Below, in pieces: positions 27,245-35,048 of a stretch of 35,048 nt of DNA. The stretch is from an uncultured Bacteroidales bacterium. GTDB taxonomy: Bacteria > Bacteroidota > Bacteroidia > Bacteroidales > FEN-979. Below the pieces are notes generated by a model, which made no database searches, was not told the DNA's origin, and saw nothing but the letters and a program-made list of their open reading frames with translations. Within the stretch, counting starts at the first letter, position 1. Each line of letters opens with the position of its first letter. The stretch covers positions 1 to 35,048 of the forward strand of contig CAISJJ010000011.1 of NCBI GenBank assembly GCA_903885595.1. Direction: 5' to 3'. A program made the position numbers and the translations under genes.

Positions 27245-28333
27245 ATGAAAAATACAGCATTCACAAATTTTCACGAAGCGTTTGGGGCCAAAATGGTCCC
27301 GTTTGCCGGCTACTATATGCCACTCCAGTACGAAGGTGTTAACGCCGAACATGAAACAGTTCGCAAGGGTATTGGCGTATTTGATGTTTCGCACATGGGC
27401 GAATTCTGGGTCAAAGGACCAAAGGCGCTTGATTTCATTCAATGGGTTACCTCGAATGATGCTTCGAAGCTTGTTCCCGGCAAGGTGCAATATTCCTGTT
27501 TCCCCAATGAAACAGGCGGGATTGTTGATGATTTGCTGGTTTACAAAGTTGACGACCTGACCTACCTGCTGGTAGTGAATGCGGCCAACATTGATAAGGA
27601 CTGGGCCTGGTGCAATAAGCAGAATAAAATGGGAGCGACGCTTTACAACGCCTCGGATGAAATATCCCAACTGGCGATACAGGGACCATTGGCGTTAAAG
27701 GCGATGCAGAAACTCACAGATACCACTGTTACCGATATGGAGTATTACACCTTCAAAAAGCTAACTTTCGCGGGGGTTCCTGATGTCATTTTCGCCACCA
27801 CCGGTTACACCGGATCAGGAGGTTGTGAAATTTACATGGCAAATGCGGATGCACCGAAAATCTGGGAGGCTGTGTTTGAAGCAGGAAAAGAATTTGGCAT
27901 CAAGCCAATCGGTCTGGCAGCACGCGATACTTTACGGCTTGAGATGGGCTATTGTTTATACGGGAACGACATTAACGATACCACATCTCCCATTGAGGCC
28001 GGCTTAGGATGGATTACCAAATTTACCGATACCAAGGATTTTATCAACAAGGCTGTTTTGCTGAAGCAAAAACAGGAGGGTACAATACATCGCCTTGTAG
28101 GTTTTGAGATGGTTGATATGGGGATCCCCCGCCATGAATATGAAATAGTTGATGCCCAGGGAAACAAGATCGGGGAGGTTACTTCGGGAACGATGGGCCC
28201 GTCGGTGAAGAGACCGGTGGGTATGGGTTATGTACCATCTTCCTTATCAAAGGAAGGCAGTGAGATCCATATCAGGATACGGGAAAAAATTCTGAGGGCG
28301 AAGGTGGTCAGGTTCCCGTTTTATAAAGCGTGA
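27245..28333 (+). CDS. gcvT: Aminomethyltransferase (glycine cleavage T protein)
   Basis: T protein of the glycine cleavage system. It releases ammonia from the aminomethyl group carried by the H protein and passes the one-carbon unit to tetrahydrofolate. The 362 residues cover the full family. The N-terminal [37 protein letters not shown] and [18 protein letters not shown] are characteristic, and the C-terminal barrel domain has VGEVTSGT-like and GMGYV segments. The H and P proteins are not nearby. The stop TGA lies in the first unit of a heptamer array. Confidence 0.95.
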   Translation: MKNTAFTNFHEAFGAKMVPFAGYYMPLQYEGVNAEHETVRKGIGVFDVSHMGEFWVKGPKALDFIQWVTSNDASKLVPGKVQYSCFPNETGGIVDDLLVYKVDDLTYLLVVNAANIDKDWAWCNKQNKMGATLYNASDEISQLAIQGPLALKAMQKLTDTTVTDMEYYTFKKLTFAGVPDVIFATTGYTGSGGCEIYMANADAPKIWEAVFEAGKEFGIKPIGLAARDTLRLEMGYCLYGNDINDTTSPIEAGLGWITKFTDTKDFINKAVLLKQKQEGTIHRLVGFEMVDMGIPRHEYEIVDAQGNKIGEVTSGTMGPSVKRPVGMGYVPSSLSKEGSEIHIRIREKILRAKVVRFPFYKA

Positions 28334-28399
28334 CGGAAAAACGTGACGAAGACGTGACCAAACCGTGACACAAATCGTAAATCGTAAATCGTAAATATT
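28329..28399. repeat. Heptameric repeat array after gcvT
   Basis: CGTGACG/CGTGACC/CGTGACA units with spacers of a few bases, then AAATCGT units. It starts at the gcvT stop codon and fills the spacer up to the next gene. Confidence 0.8.
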
Positions 28400-28406
28400 T
28401 ATAGCT

Positions 28407-29222
28407 ATGTCAGAAATATTAAATAGAATAACAAGTCTTCGCTGGCAACAGTTTGTCATCATTTTAATGATGGCAACGGTTTTAGCAGGAACTGAAGGTT
28501 GTAAATCGACCGGAAAATTGTCAAAAAAGGAACGCAAAGCACAGATCGAAAATGCAAAAAAACAGCTGCAGCCGATCATCGCCGGCGCTACCACACTAAC
28601 CTATGATGAGCAAAAAAGAATTGTGGACGAGATCATGAATAAAAACTATGGTGATCAGGAACTGGATGAAATGATCATCGAGGCCCAGAAGAAGCTCAAA
28701 TCTGTATTGGCGGCGGAGGAGAAAATGAATGCGCAAAAGGCAGATATTGCCAAGGCATCACTTTATGATTTACTGCTCAACAAGGATAATAAATCAGCCG
28801 ATGAATTACAACGGGAACTTGACAAAATCAGGGCACAGAATATAAAAAGCGCTGACAATGATGAGCTGATGGCCCGGCTGGAAAAGAAAATTCAGGAGAT
28901 GAGGACTTCCGGAGGCGCTGACCTGCCTGTAAAGTCTCAGTTGGAAAATGCATTTAACACCATTGCAAATGCGGCCAGTGCGGGTAATCTTTCGCAAGCC
29001 GATGCAACAATCCAGAAAACACTTCAGTATTTCTCGTCGGATGATGTCCCTGTACTGATCATCATAAGCCGTGAAGGTTCCATGGTGGATTATGACAAGC
29101 CAACGAACATCAAACGCTACTTGAATTTACTCAAGGATACAAAGACTAATAAAAACGCCATTGATGCAATTATGACCGACACCAATGGAAAAATCAAGGG
29201 ACTCGATTTAATTAAAAAATAG
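28407..29222 (+). CDS. Predicted lipoprotein, helical, unknown function
   Basis: A 271-residue protein with a hydrophobic N-terminal segment (about 16-30) ending at GTEGC, a likely lipidation site (cysteine near residue 32). A lysine- and glutamate-rich helical region follows (about 37-165) with several coiled-coil-like stretches, then a short mixed domain (about 190-271) with VPVLIIISREGSMVDYDKPT. No family was recognised. It is separated by 5 bp from the next exported-protein gene and opens a run of four exported proteins, so a joint envelope role is likely. Confidence 0.75.
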   Translation: MSEILNRITSLRWQQFVIILMMATVLAGTEGCKSTGKLSKKERKAQIENAKKQLQPIIAGATTLTYDEQKRIVDEIMNKNYGDQELDEMIIEAQKKLKSVLAAEEKMNAQKADIAKASLYDLLLNKDNKSADELQRELDKIRAQNIKSADNDELMARLEKKIQEMRTSGGADLPVKSQLENAFNTIANAASAGNLSQADATIQKTLQYFSSDDVPVLIIISREGSMVDYDKPTNIKRYLNLLKDTKTNKNAIDAIMTDTNGKIKGLDLIKK

Positions 29223-29227
29223 CAACC

Positions 29228-29806
29228 ATGAGAAAGCTTCTTTCATTAGTCATATTGGTTTCCCTTTTCGCCATGTCGGACAGGGTTGCCGCACAGGATA
29301 ATCTCTCCCCAAAGCGTAAACAAGCCGTTGATAGCCTGGCCCTTGAAAAGGTTCGTGATTTGAGCAAGTACATCAGCATCATTGGCGATAAAAAGACCCC
29401 GTGGTCTGATGCACAACGGGTTATAGAACGTGCAGTCGAATTGTTTATGGAAAACAGCGAAATTGGCGTTTCATCCCTTGGCCGGCAAGATGTGAATTAT
29501 TATAAAGTCCGCGAGTATTTCGATCGGCTCATGCAGCTCAATTATGACCGCGTGACCATCGATTGGTATAAGATCCAGTATGTAAGCGACCTTGTAAGGC
29601 AGCCTGATGGAACCTATGTTGGGGTTATTACAATTTACCAACGGTTTCAGGCTTATGACAAGGAAAAAGGACTTGTATACGAAGATACCACCAAAAAGGA
29701 TATTACGGTTTACGTAAAGCGCAAAGAAACCCAGATCGGCGGCCGGTTGATCGGATTCTGGGACGTGATGCTCGGTGACATCAGGGTAAAAGAAACCTCC
29801 AAATAA
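29228..29806 (+). CDS. Exported protein, NTF2-like pattern, unknown function
   Basis: A 192-residue protein with a signal peptide (1-22, RVAAQ). The mature part has the order expected for an NTF2-like domain: a helix with IGDKKTPWSDAQRVIERAVELF, then a strand segment IDWYKIQYVSDLV and TYVGVITIYQRFQAY. A comparable IGDK block occurs near the N-terminus of the LRR protein in the same run. It sits 5 bp after the lipoprotein gene. Its function is unknown; the NTF2-like call is my inference from pattern only. Confidence 0.7.
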   Translation: MRKLLSLVILVSLFAMSDRVAAQDNLSPKRKQAVDSLALEKVRDLSKYISIIGDKKTPWSDAQRVIERAVELFMENSEIGVSSLGRQDVNYYKVREYFDRLMQLNYDRVTIDWYKIQYVSDLVRQPDGTYVGVITIYQRFQAYDKEKGLVYEDTTKKDITVYVKRKETQIGGRLIGFWDVMLGDIRVKETSK

Positions 29807-29809
29807 TTA

Positions 29810-29868
29810 GGAATTAGAAATTACTAATTACAAGGTGTAATTTTTAATTTTTAATTTTTAATTTCTTT
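29810..29868. repeat. Short AT-rich heptameric repeats
   Basis: TTTTTAA units (three and a half copies), preceded by ATTAGAAATTACTAATTA-like sequence, fill the spacer between two exported-protein genes and end just before the next ATG. Confidence 0.6.
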
Positions 29869-29871
29869 TCT

Positions 29872-30705
29872 ATGCGAAAACTCACATGGATCTTAGTTTT
29901 ATGGATGCCTTTTACTTGTTTGGCACAAGGGTCGATTGGCTCTTTCACCGGTGATGAGTCTGTTTTTTATGCGCAAACCAAGCAGGTAAACCAATTTTTT
30001 CTGAGGTTTAACGGAGAAGAGGATAACCAAGGCAGGCGATTTTACCCGGGCGATCCGGGTTATCGCGACCTTAAAGCACGCAAGACTTACCTAAACATCC
30101 TTTTTGATAATACAAGTTCTGTCATTAATCCCGATGCCAAATTCGTTTTCATTGATGATGTGCTGAATAAAAAGAATCCTGCTTTTCTTGACTTTTATTC
30201 AAAGGATTGGTTTGCAGAAGTAACAGCCACTTTTACCTACAAAAAGGAGAAAGTAAACCTGATTTTATACCTGAAAATCGAGAAACAGCTGAATGGTTAC
30301 AAATGGGTGATCTCAAACGTTTATTTCAACAAGTTTGAATCATGGTTCACCCATCTTCAGGATACTACCAACCTGAAATACTTTATTCACCCGATGAGTC
30401 ATGAACTTGATTTTATGAATTTGCATAAAGCATTTAAGGAGACTGAAAACCTTGATTTTTATCTTGAACTTGGTTATATTCCTGACATGACATCTCTGTT
30501 TGTGATGGAGATGAAGAATGGAAACCTTAACTTTGTTGACGTAAATAATGTCAAGTTCCACATTTTTCAGATTCCGAACTGGTACTTCGAAATCTCCTAT
30601 TTTAACCGGAACAGCGTTAATTCCGGATGGCTGATATCAAACGTGCTCCGTTTGAATGATCAGGAAAAGAGGGATTTGATTGGACATTATACACATGTTA
30701 AATAA
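29872..30705 (+). CDS. Exported protein, unknown function
   Basis: A 277-residue protein with a signal peptide (1-19, FTCLAQ). The mature part starts with a helix (VFYAQTKQVNQFFLRFNGEE) and has beta segments such as WFAEVTATFTYKKEKVNLILYLKI and YKWVISNVYFNKF, loosely like a second NTF2-type or cystatin-like fold. No known family was recognised. It stands between the NTF2-like protein gene and the LRR gene, 6 bp before the latter, and is probably cotranscribed with it. Confidence 0.72.
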   Translation: MRKLTWILVLWMPFTCLAQGSIGSFTGDESVFYAQTKQVNQFFLRFNGEEDNQGRRFYPGDPGYRDLKARKTYLNILFDNTSSVINPDAKFVFIDDVLNKKNPAFLDFYSKDWFAEVTATFTYKKEKVNLILYLKIEKQLNGYKWVISNVYFNKFESWFTHLQDTTNLKYFIHPMSHELDFMNLHKAFKETENLDFYLELGYIPDMTSLFVMEMKNGNLNFVDVNNVKFHIFQIPNWYFEISYFNRNSVNSGWLISNVLRLNDQEKRDLIGHYTHVK

Positions 30706-30711
30706 ACCTGA

Positions 30712-33294
30712 ATGAGGACAATTCTTATATTGCTGCTAATAGCGGTAACTTGTGGTTATAATCCAGTATTGGCGCAGAAAAAGACCGGTACCACAAAGAA
30801 AAAATCGACCACATCGCAAAACAAGACAACCACCAAGCCAAAAAACCAGGTGACGCCGGCAAATAAAAAACCAGCTGCAGCCAGTAAGGATTCGCAGGAT
30901 AAATATAAGCCCGGGATGATTGCAGCGAACAAGATCGATGAATTCAAATTGCAGGTGGTTCCATTGGTGGAGTTTTTCGAAAGTTCACTGAACTTTATTG
31001 GGGACAAGAGGAATACTGTGAATGAAAAGCAAACAATCATATCGCAGAGCTATCTTAAATGGTGCTGGGATGAGGAGGTGCAGGTAGAGGATGACCTGGA
31101 TGAAAAACGGTTGGTGCCACTCTATAAGAATATGCCGGCTTACCTGAGTGATGTCGACTTTTTTTTCAGGAATGTAAAATTTAACTACACAGTACAGAGT
31201 GTAAACGTTGAGACAAACCCACAAGGACTCATCTACTTTAAAGTAACCGCTAACCGGAGCCTGCAAGGGATGACTATAAACGGTGATTCTGTTAATGCCA
31301 ATAAAGTCAGGTACATCGAGATCAATTTCGACTCGGTGAAGCAGCAGCTGAAAATAGTGAGCATATACACCACAAAGCTGAATGAAAGGGACGATATGCG
31401 GCAATGGTGGAATGGGCTTTCACAGGGATGGAAGTCGATTCTTGCAAAAGATATGATGCTTGAGGGGACATTACCCATGGATCAGATTGAGAGTTTTAAT
31501 GATTCGGTTGCTATGGTAGGAGGGCAGAAGAAAAGCATTATGGGATCTGAATTTTATAAGTTTCTCGATCAGATCATTCATGTTGGCAGCGTCAATTTAT
31601 CGGGTGATCAAACCATATCCAATCTTGAACCCTTGAGTAAACTCTCAGACCTGACAGATGTCAATCTTTCCGGTACGCCGGTAAATGACCTGATGCCATT
31701 ACGTAACCTGAATAATCTCGAAATTCTTAATATTTCGAATACCAACATTGACTCACTTCAGCCTTTACGATATTGTCTGCTGATCGAACAATTGCGAATG
31801 AAGGATACGCCAATCAGTGATTTGTCAATGATTCCCACATTCCAGGCTCTTTCAATCCTCGATATCAGTGGTACCAAAGTAACCTCCCTGAGTCCACTCA
31901 GGGACATGACCTCAATTACCGATTTGCGGATAAACCATACCCAGATTCATAATCTGGGACCTGTTGCCAGCCTTGTGAACCTTGAAAATCTTAACATTTC
32001 AAACACGCCAATCGATAACCTGGATTCCCTGAAAAATCTGACGAAACTGATTAGCCTCTATTGCGACAGTACCTGGGTGAGGAGCCTGGCCCCATTAGAT
32101 AACCTGGCTGGACTTCAAAGGGTTTATTGCAATAAGTCACCTGTGAGCCAGAAGGAATTACTGAATTTCATTCAGAAGCATCCTGATGCTTCGCTCGTAT
32201 ATGCTACAAAAGACCTGACTGCCTGGTGGAATAATATGACACAGGAATGGCAGAACCAGTTCGATTTTTACATTAAGCTTGATCGTCCACCGACCACTGA
32301 GCAACTCCACAAACTGGTCATGCTTGACAGTATTAACATTTTAGGTCGAAAGTTGATAATCTCCCTGGCCCCGCTAAGTAAACTTATCCTGTTACAGAAC
32401 CTTCAGTGTCAATCCACTGGAATCACCTCGCTTGACCCTTTAAAGGATCTTACAAATCTAAAGGTAATAAATGCTTCAAACACAGATATTGAAAGTTTGC
32501 AGCCCTTGTCGGGGATGGAAAACCTTGAAGTGATCATAATTAATCGCACAGATGTCAATGATCTGAGCCCGTTATTTGGAATGAAAAGTCTGAAGTATGT
32601 TTTTGCAGACGATACAAAACTTGATCGATTGGATGGGAGCGCCTTTGCTGATAAGAATCCGGATTGCATACTGGTTTTTCAGACTGGTAAAATCCAGGAT
32701 TTATGGAATAAATTAAGTCCCGCATGGCAAAAGGTGCTTTTACAACAGATAAAAATTCAGGGCACCCCTGATGAAATTCAACTTCATCAGATTGCTGGAC
32801 TAACAAGTGTCGTGATATCTGAAAATTCCGGGATTACTGATCTTGATCCACTTAAAAAATTATTGCGGTTGACTGAACTTGAGTTTTCAGGTACGGCAGT
32901 CACAAAGCTTGATCCACTCAACAAAATGACAAAGCTTAAAAAGCTGCGTTGTCCGAAAAACCCCATTACTGACCTTAGCCCCATATCGAATCTTAATAAT
33001 CTTACCGAACTTGATTTTTCAGATACCCAGGTTGAGGATATCGATGCCCTGCAGAATTTGCGGAATCTGACAATACTGAAATTCAGCGGAACCAGGGTGA
33101 AAAACCTGAAATACCTTGAAAAGCTGGTGAACCTCGAGGAACTTGAGTTTTTCAATACCCGAGTATCCAGTATCGATGTGCTTGACGGTATGACCAAACT
33201 TAAATCGGTCAAGATGTTCATGACTAAAGTTTCAGCAAAACGCGTGGACAAACTGAGGGCCATCCTTCCGAAATGTGAAATTGTATTTTATTGA
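30712..33294 (+). CDS. Large exported leucine-rich-repeat protein with three W-modules
   Basis: An 860-residue protein with a signal peptide (about 1-21, NPVLAQ), a Lys/Thr/Pro-rich linker (22-65) and an N-terminal domain (about 70-225) that contains an IGDK block. Three copies of a tryptophan-rich module follow: WWNGLSQGWKSIL near 230, WWNNMTQEWQNQF near 505 and LWNKLSPAWQKVL near 664. Each leads into a set of 22-residue SDS22-type leucine-rich repeats with LxxLxxLxxLxxLNISNTxIxxLxPL periodicity. Such repeats usually bind proteins or glycans. No T9SS domain is seen, so it is probably periplasmic or membrane-attached. It is the last and largest of four exported proteins; comB follows within a few bases. 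Confidence 0.88.
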   Translation: MRTILILLLIAVTCGYNPVLAQKKTGTTKKKSTTSQNKTTTKPKNQVTPANKKPAAASKDSQDKYKPGMIAANKIDEFKLQVVPLVEFFESSLNFIGDKRNTVNEKQTIISQSYLKWCWDEEVQVEDDLDEKRLVPLYKNMPAYLSDVDFFFRNVKFNYTVQSVNVETNPQGLIYFKVTANRSLQGMTINGDSVNANKVRYIEINFDSVKQQLKIVSIYTTKLNERDDMRQWWNGLSQGWKSILAKDMMLEGTLPMDQIESFNDSVAMVGGQKKSIMGSEFYKFLDQIIHVGSVNLSGDQTISNLEPLSKLSDLTDVNLSGTPVNDLMPLRNLNNLEILNISNTNIDSLQPLRYCLLIEQLRMKDTPISDLSMIPTFQALSILDISGTKVTSLSPLRDMTSITDLRINHTQIHNLGPVASLVNLENLNISNTPIDNLDSLKNLTKLISLYCDSTWVRSLAPLDNLAGLQRVYCNKSPVSQKELLNFIQKHPDASLVYATKDLTAWWNNMTQEWQNQFDFYIKLDRPPTTEQLHKLVMLDSINILGRKLIISLAPLSKLILLQNLQCQSTGITSLDPLKDLTNLKVINASNTDIESLQPLSGMENLEVIIINRTDVNDLSPLFGMKSLKYVFADDTKLDRLDGSAFADKNPDCILVFQTGKIQDLWNKLSPAWQKVLLQQIKIQGTPDEIQLHQIAGLTSVVISENSGITDLDPLKKLLRLTELEFSGTAVTKLDPLNKMTKLKKLRCPKNPITDLSPISNLNNLTELDFSDTQVEDIDALQNLRNLTILKFSGTRVKNLKYLEKLVNLEELEFFNTRVSSIDVLDGMTKLKSVKMFMTKVSAKRVDKLRAILPKCEIVFY

Positions 33295-33299
33295 TCAGG

Positions 33300-34040
33300 A
33301 TGGATAATCATGCCGGGAACCCCCGTTGTATCGAAGTATGCTTTTCTCCCAGGCTTTTCTCTGAGATCCAGGTCAAAGACAACTTCATTGTGGTACTTGT
33401 TGACATACTTCGGGCAACAACCTCAATATGTGCCGCTTTTAACAATGGGGTAAAAAATATCATTCCGGTATCAACACTTGAAGAGGCAAAAGCAATGAAA
33501 GACCAGGGTTACCTGGTTGCTTCGGAGCAGGATGGCAGGAAACTCGATTTTGCCGACTTTGGAAACTCCGCTTTTAACTTCTCCAGGGAGGCAATTGGCG
33601 ACAAAACCCTGGTGTATTGTACCACCAATGGCACTCGTGCCCTGGAGATTGCCCGAAAAGCAGAGAAAATTGCCATGGGCGCATTTATCAATCTCTCGGC
33701 TTTGGTTGATTGGCTGATCCAACAGGATAAAAATGTGGTGATTCTTTGTTCAGGCTGGAAAAATAAATTTTGTCTTGAAGACACTTTGTTTGCCGGGGCG
33801 CTGACCGACAGGCTGCTTGAAAGCCGCAGGTTTACCACCCAATGTGATTCAGCAGCAGCTGCCCTTGATTTGTGGCAGCTGGCTCGTCCCGATATTCTTG
33901 GTTATATTGAAAAAGCAGCACACAGGCACCGTCTTAGAAAACTGAACCTGGATGATGTGATACCCTATTCCTTTAAATTGGATCAGACCAAGGTGGTTCC
34001 GGTTTTTGAGGGGAAAGAAATTGTTGATGTCACTCAATAA
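33300..34040 (+). CDS. comB: 2-phosphosulfolactate phosphatase (ComB family)
   Basis: ComB hydrolyses 2-phosphosulfolactate to sulfolactate, a step of coenzyme M synthesis in methanogens. Bacterial homologues are widespread and their role is less clear. Family signatures are visible: VVLVDILRATTSI near the N-terminus, ASEQDGRKLDFADFGNS, and YCTTNGTRA. The ATG at 33300 gives 246 residues. A TTG at 33291 would add three residues and overlap the LRR stop by four bases; I prefer the ATG. The other coenzyme M genes are not in this window. It may be cotranscribed with the LRR gene only through proximity. Confidence 0.88.
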   Translation: MDNHAGNPRCIEVCFSPRLFSEIQVKDNFIVVLVDILRATTSICAAFNNGVKNIIPVSTLEEAKAMKDQGYLVASEQDGRKLDFADFGNSAFNFSREAIGDKTLVYCTTNGTRALEIARKAEKIAMGAFINLSALVDWLIQQDKNVVILCSGWKNKFCLEDTLFAGALTDRLLESRRFTTQCDSAAAALDLWQLARPDILGYIEKAAHRHRLRKLNLDDVIPYSFKLDQTKVVPVFEGKEIVDVTQ

Positions 34041-34085
34041 ACTGTGATGTTTTACAATAAACTGCGATGGGTAAAAGAGCGTGTT

Positions 34086-35048
34086 ATGAAGTACTTTAAT
34101 CTAATGGCAATAATGACGATAGCAACGCTTACCTGTTCATGCATGGGCACAGGAAACCCGGAAGATAAAAAGGGGTTGGAAGATTTTAAGTTTCTTACTG
34201 AGCAGTTTGCTGATGCAAAAATATTACGATACAAGGTGCCGGGATTTGAAAAGCTCAGCCTGCAGCAAAAGAAACTTATCTATTACCTGAGCCAGGCAGC
34301 ATTGTGTGGCCGGGATATTACATATGACCAGAATTATCAATACAACCTGCTGATTCGTAAAACACTGGAATCCATATATATTGATTTCAATGGCAACAGA
34401 GAAACGGACGATTTTAAAAAATTTGTGGTTTACCTCAAGCGGGTTTGGTTTTGCAACGGCATCCATCATCATTATTCTACAGATAAATTTTTTCCGGAAT
34501 TTACACAGGATTATTTTTCCACTTTGGTCAAGGGTACAAAATCTGCTTTACTGCCGCTAACCGAAGGCCAGAATTCCGATCAATTTCTTGCAGAAATGAC
34601 ACCCTTATTGTTCAGCCCAAACATAGCGCCCAAGCGAGTGTGCCTTGATCCAACAAAAGATCTGGTGTTGGGCTCAGCTTCGAACTTTTATGACGGTCCC
34701 GATCAGGAAGAGGTGGAAACCTTTTATGCTGAAATGAAAAGCAATGCTAAAAGAAATAAAAAAGATACGCTGGTCTCCATGGGTCTTAATTCCAAGCTTG
34801 TCAGGGAAAAGGGAAAATTGATTGAAAGGGTTTATAAAGTGGGCGGACTATACGGCCAACCGATTGAACAGGTTGTTCTATGGCTTGAAAAGGCCCTTAC
34901 GGTAACTGAGACCCCCGAACAACATGCTTCGGTTGAAAAGCTGATCGCCTATTACAAATCAGGCAACCTTGTTACCTGGGATGAGTACAATATTGCATGG
35001 GTGAAGGATTTGAATTCGCTCGTTGATTTTGTCAATGGTTTCATTGAG
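34086..35048 (+). CDS. Dipeptidyl peptidase III (family M49), N-terminal part
   Basis: The gene runs off the right edge of the window; 321 codons are visible without a stop. The sequence closely follows Bacteroidota DPP III: LRYKVPGFEKLSLQQKKL, YLSQAALCGRDI, VYLKRVWFCNGIHHHYS, the ASNFYDGP segment and WVKDLNSLVDFVNGFIE. The zinc-binding HExxGH-type motif lies further on, outside the window. The enzyme removes dipeptides from the N-terminus of peptides. The ATG at 34086 gives a lipoprotein signal peptide ending LTCSC (cysteine at 19), so a membrane-anchored periplasmic form is expected. An in-frame ATG at 34047 would add 13 residues in front of it. Confidence 0.9.
   Translation, partial: MKYFNLMAIMTIATLTCSCMGTGNPEDKKGLEDFKFLTEQFADAKILRYKVPGFEKLSLQQKKLIYYLSQAALCGRDITYDQNYQYNLLIRKTLESIYIDFNGNRETDDFKKFVVYLKRVWFCNGIHHHYSTDKFFPEFTQDYFSTLVKGTKSALLPLTEGQNSDQFLAEMTPLLFSPNIAPKRVCLDPTKDLVLGSASNFYDGPDQEEVETFYAEMKSNAKRNKKDTLVSMGLNSKLVREKGKLIERVYKVGGLYGQPIEQVVLWLEKALTVTETPEQHASVEKLIAYYKSGNLVTWDEYNIAWVKDLNSLVDFVNGFIE

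Overview
The window looks like a chromosomal segment of a Bacteroidota bacterium, probably an anaerobic or fermentative member of the Bacteroidales or a related order. Four signs support this. Genes start without strong Shine-Dalgarno sequences, and several have a TAnnTTTG box, the Bacteroidota -7 promoter element. Two large secreted proteins end in type IX secretion (T9SS) sorting domains. A PorE-like TPR/PD40/OmpA protein and a DUF5723-type outer-membrane protein are present. HydF, the [FeFe]-hydrogenase maturation GTPase, suggests anaerobic hydrogen metabolism. No rRNA, tRNA, transposase, phage or CRISPR locus was seen.

Layout. 1-2561 (minus): the two-step agmatine-to-putrescine pathway (aguB, then aguA), with a 136-bp MITE-like element between the genes. 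2701-4773 (plus): PorE-like OmpA-family protein. 4785-9028 (minus): riboflavin operon ribD-ribE-ribBA-ribH behind an FMN riboswitch with an intrinsic terminator and its own promoter. 9076-11442 (minus): large T9SS cargo protein with its own terminator. 11617-14228: SDR oxidoreductase, hydF and a small VOC protein. 14496-18448 (plus): lipoprotein, second MITE-like copy, second lipoprotein and DUF5723 outer-membrane protein. 18494-21904 (minus): two different ABC-F proteins. 22193-24886 (minus): secreted subtilisin-like protease preceded by a separate secreted protein that matches only the protease propeptide. 25220-27084 (minus): miaA and a deletion-riddled remnant of a CapD/FlaA1-type sugar dehydratase gene. 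27245-34040 (plus): gcvT, four exported proteins in a compact run ending in a large leucine-rich-repeat protein, and comB. 34086 to the right edge (plus): N-terminal part of a dipeptidyl peptidase III lipoprotein.

The most distinctive non-genic feature is a family of short tandem arrays, mostly with a strict 7-bp period (GTCACTT, GTAATTG, GTAAATC, CGTGACG and CGGGACG variants), in at least ten intergenic spaces. They often start exactly at a gene's stop codon and in several cases supply it. A 9-bp array and two (CAAT)n tracts accompany them. The best candidates for new biology are the orphan propeptide/protease pair, the MITE-like element found twice in the same orientation relative to its flanking genes, and the heptamer arrays at 3' gene ends.
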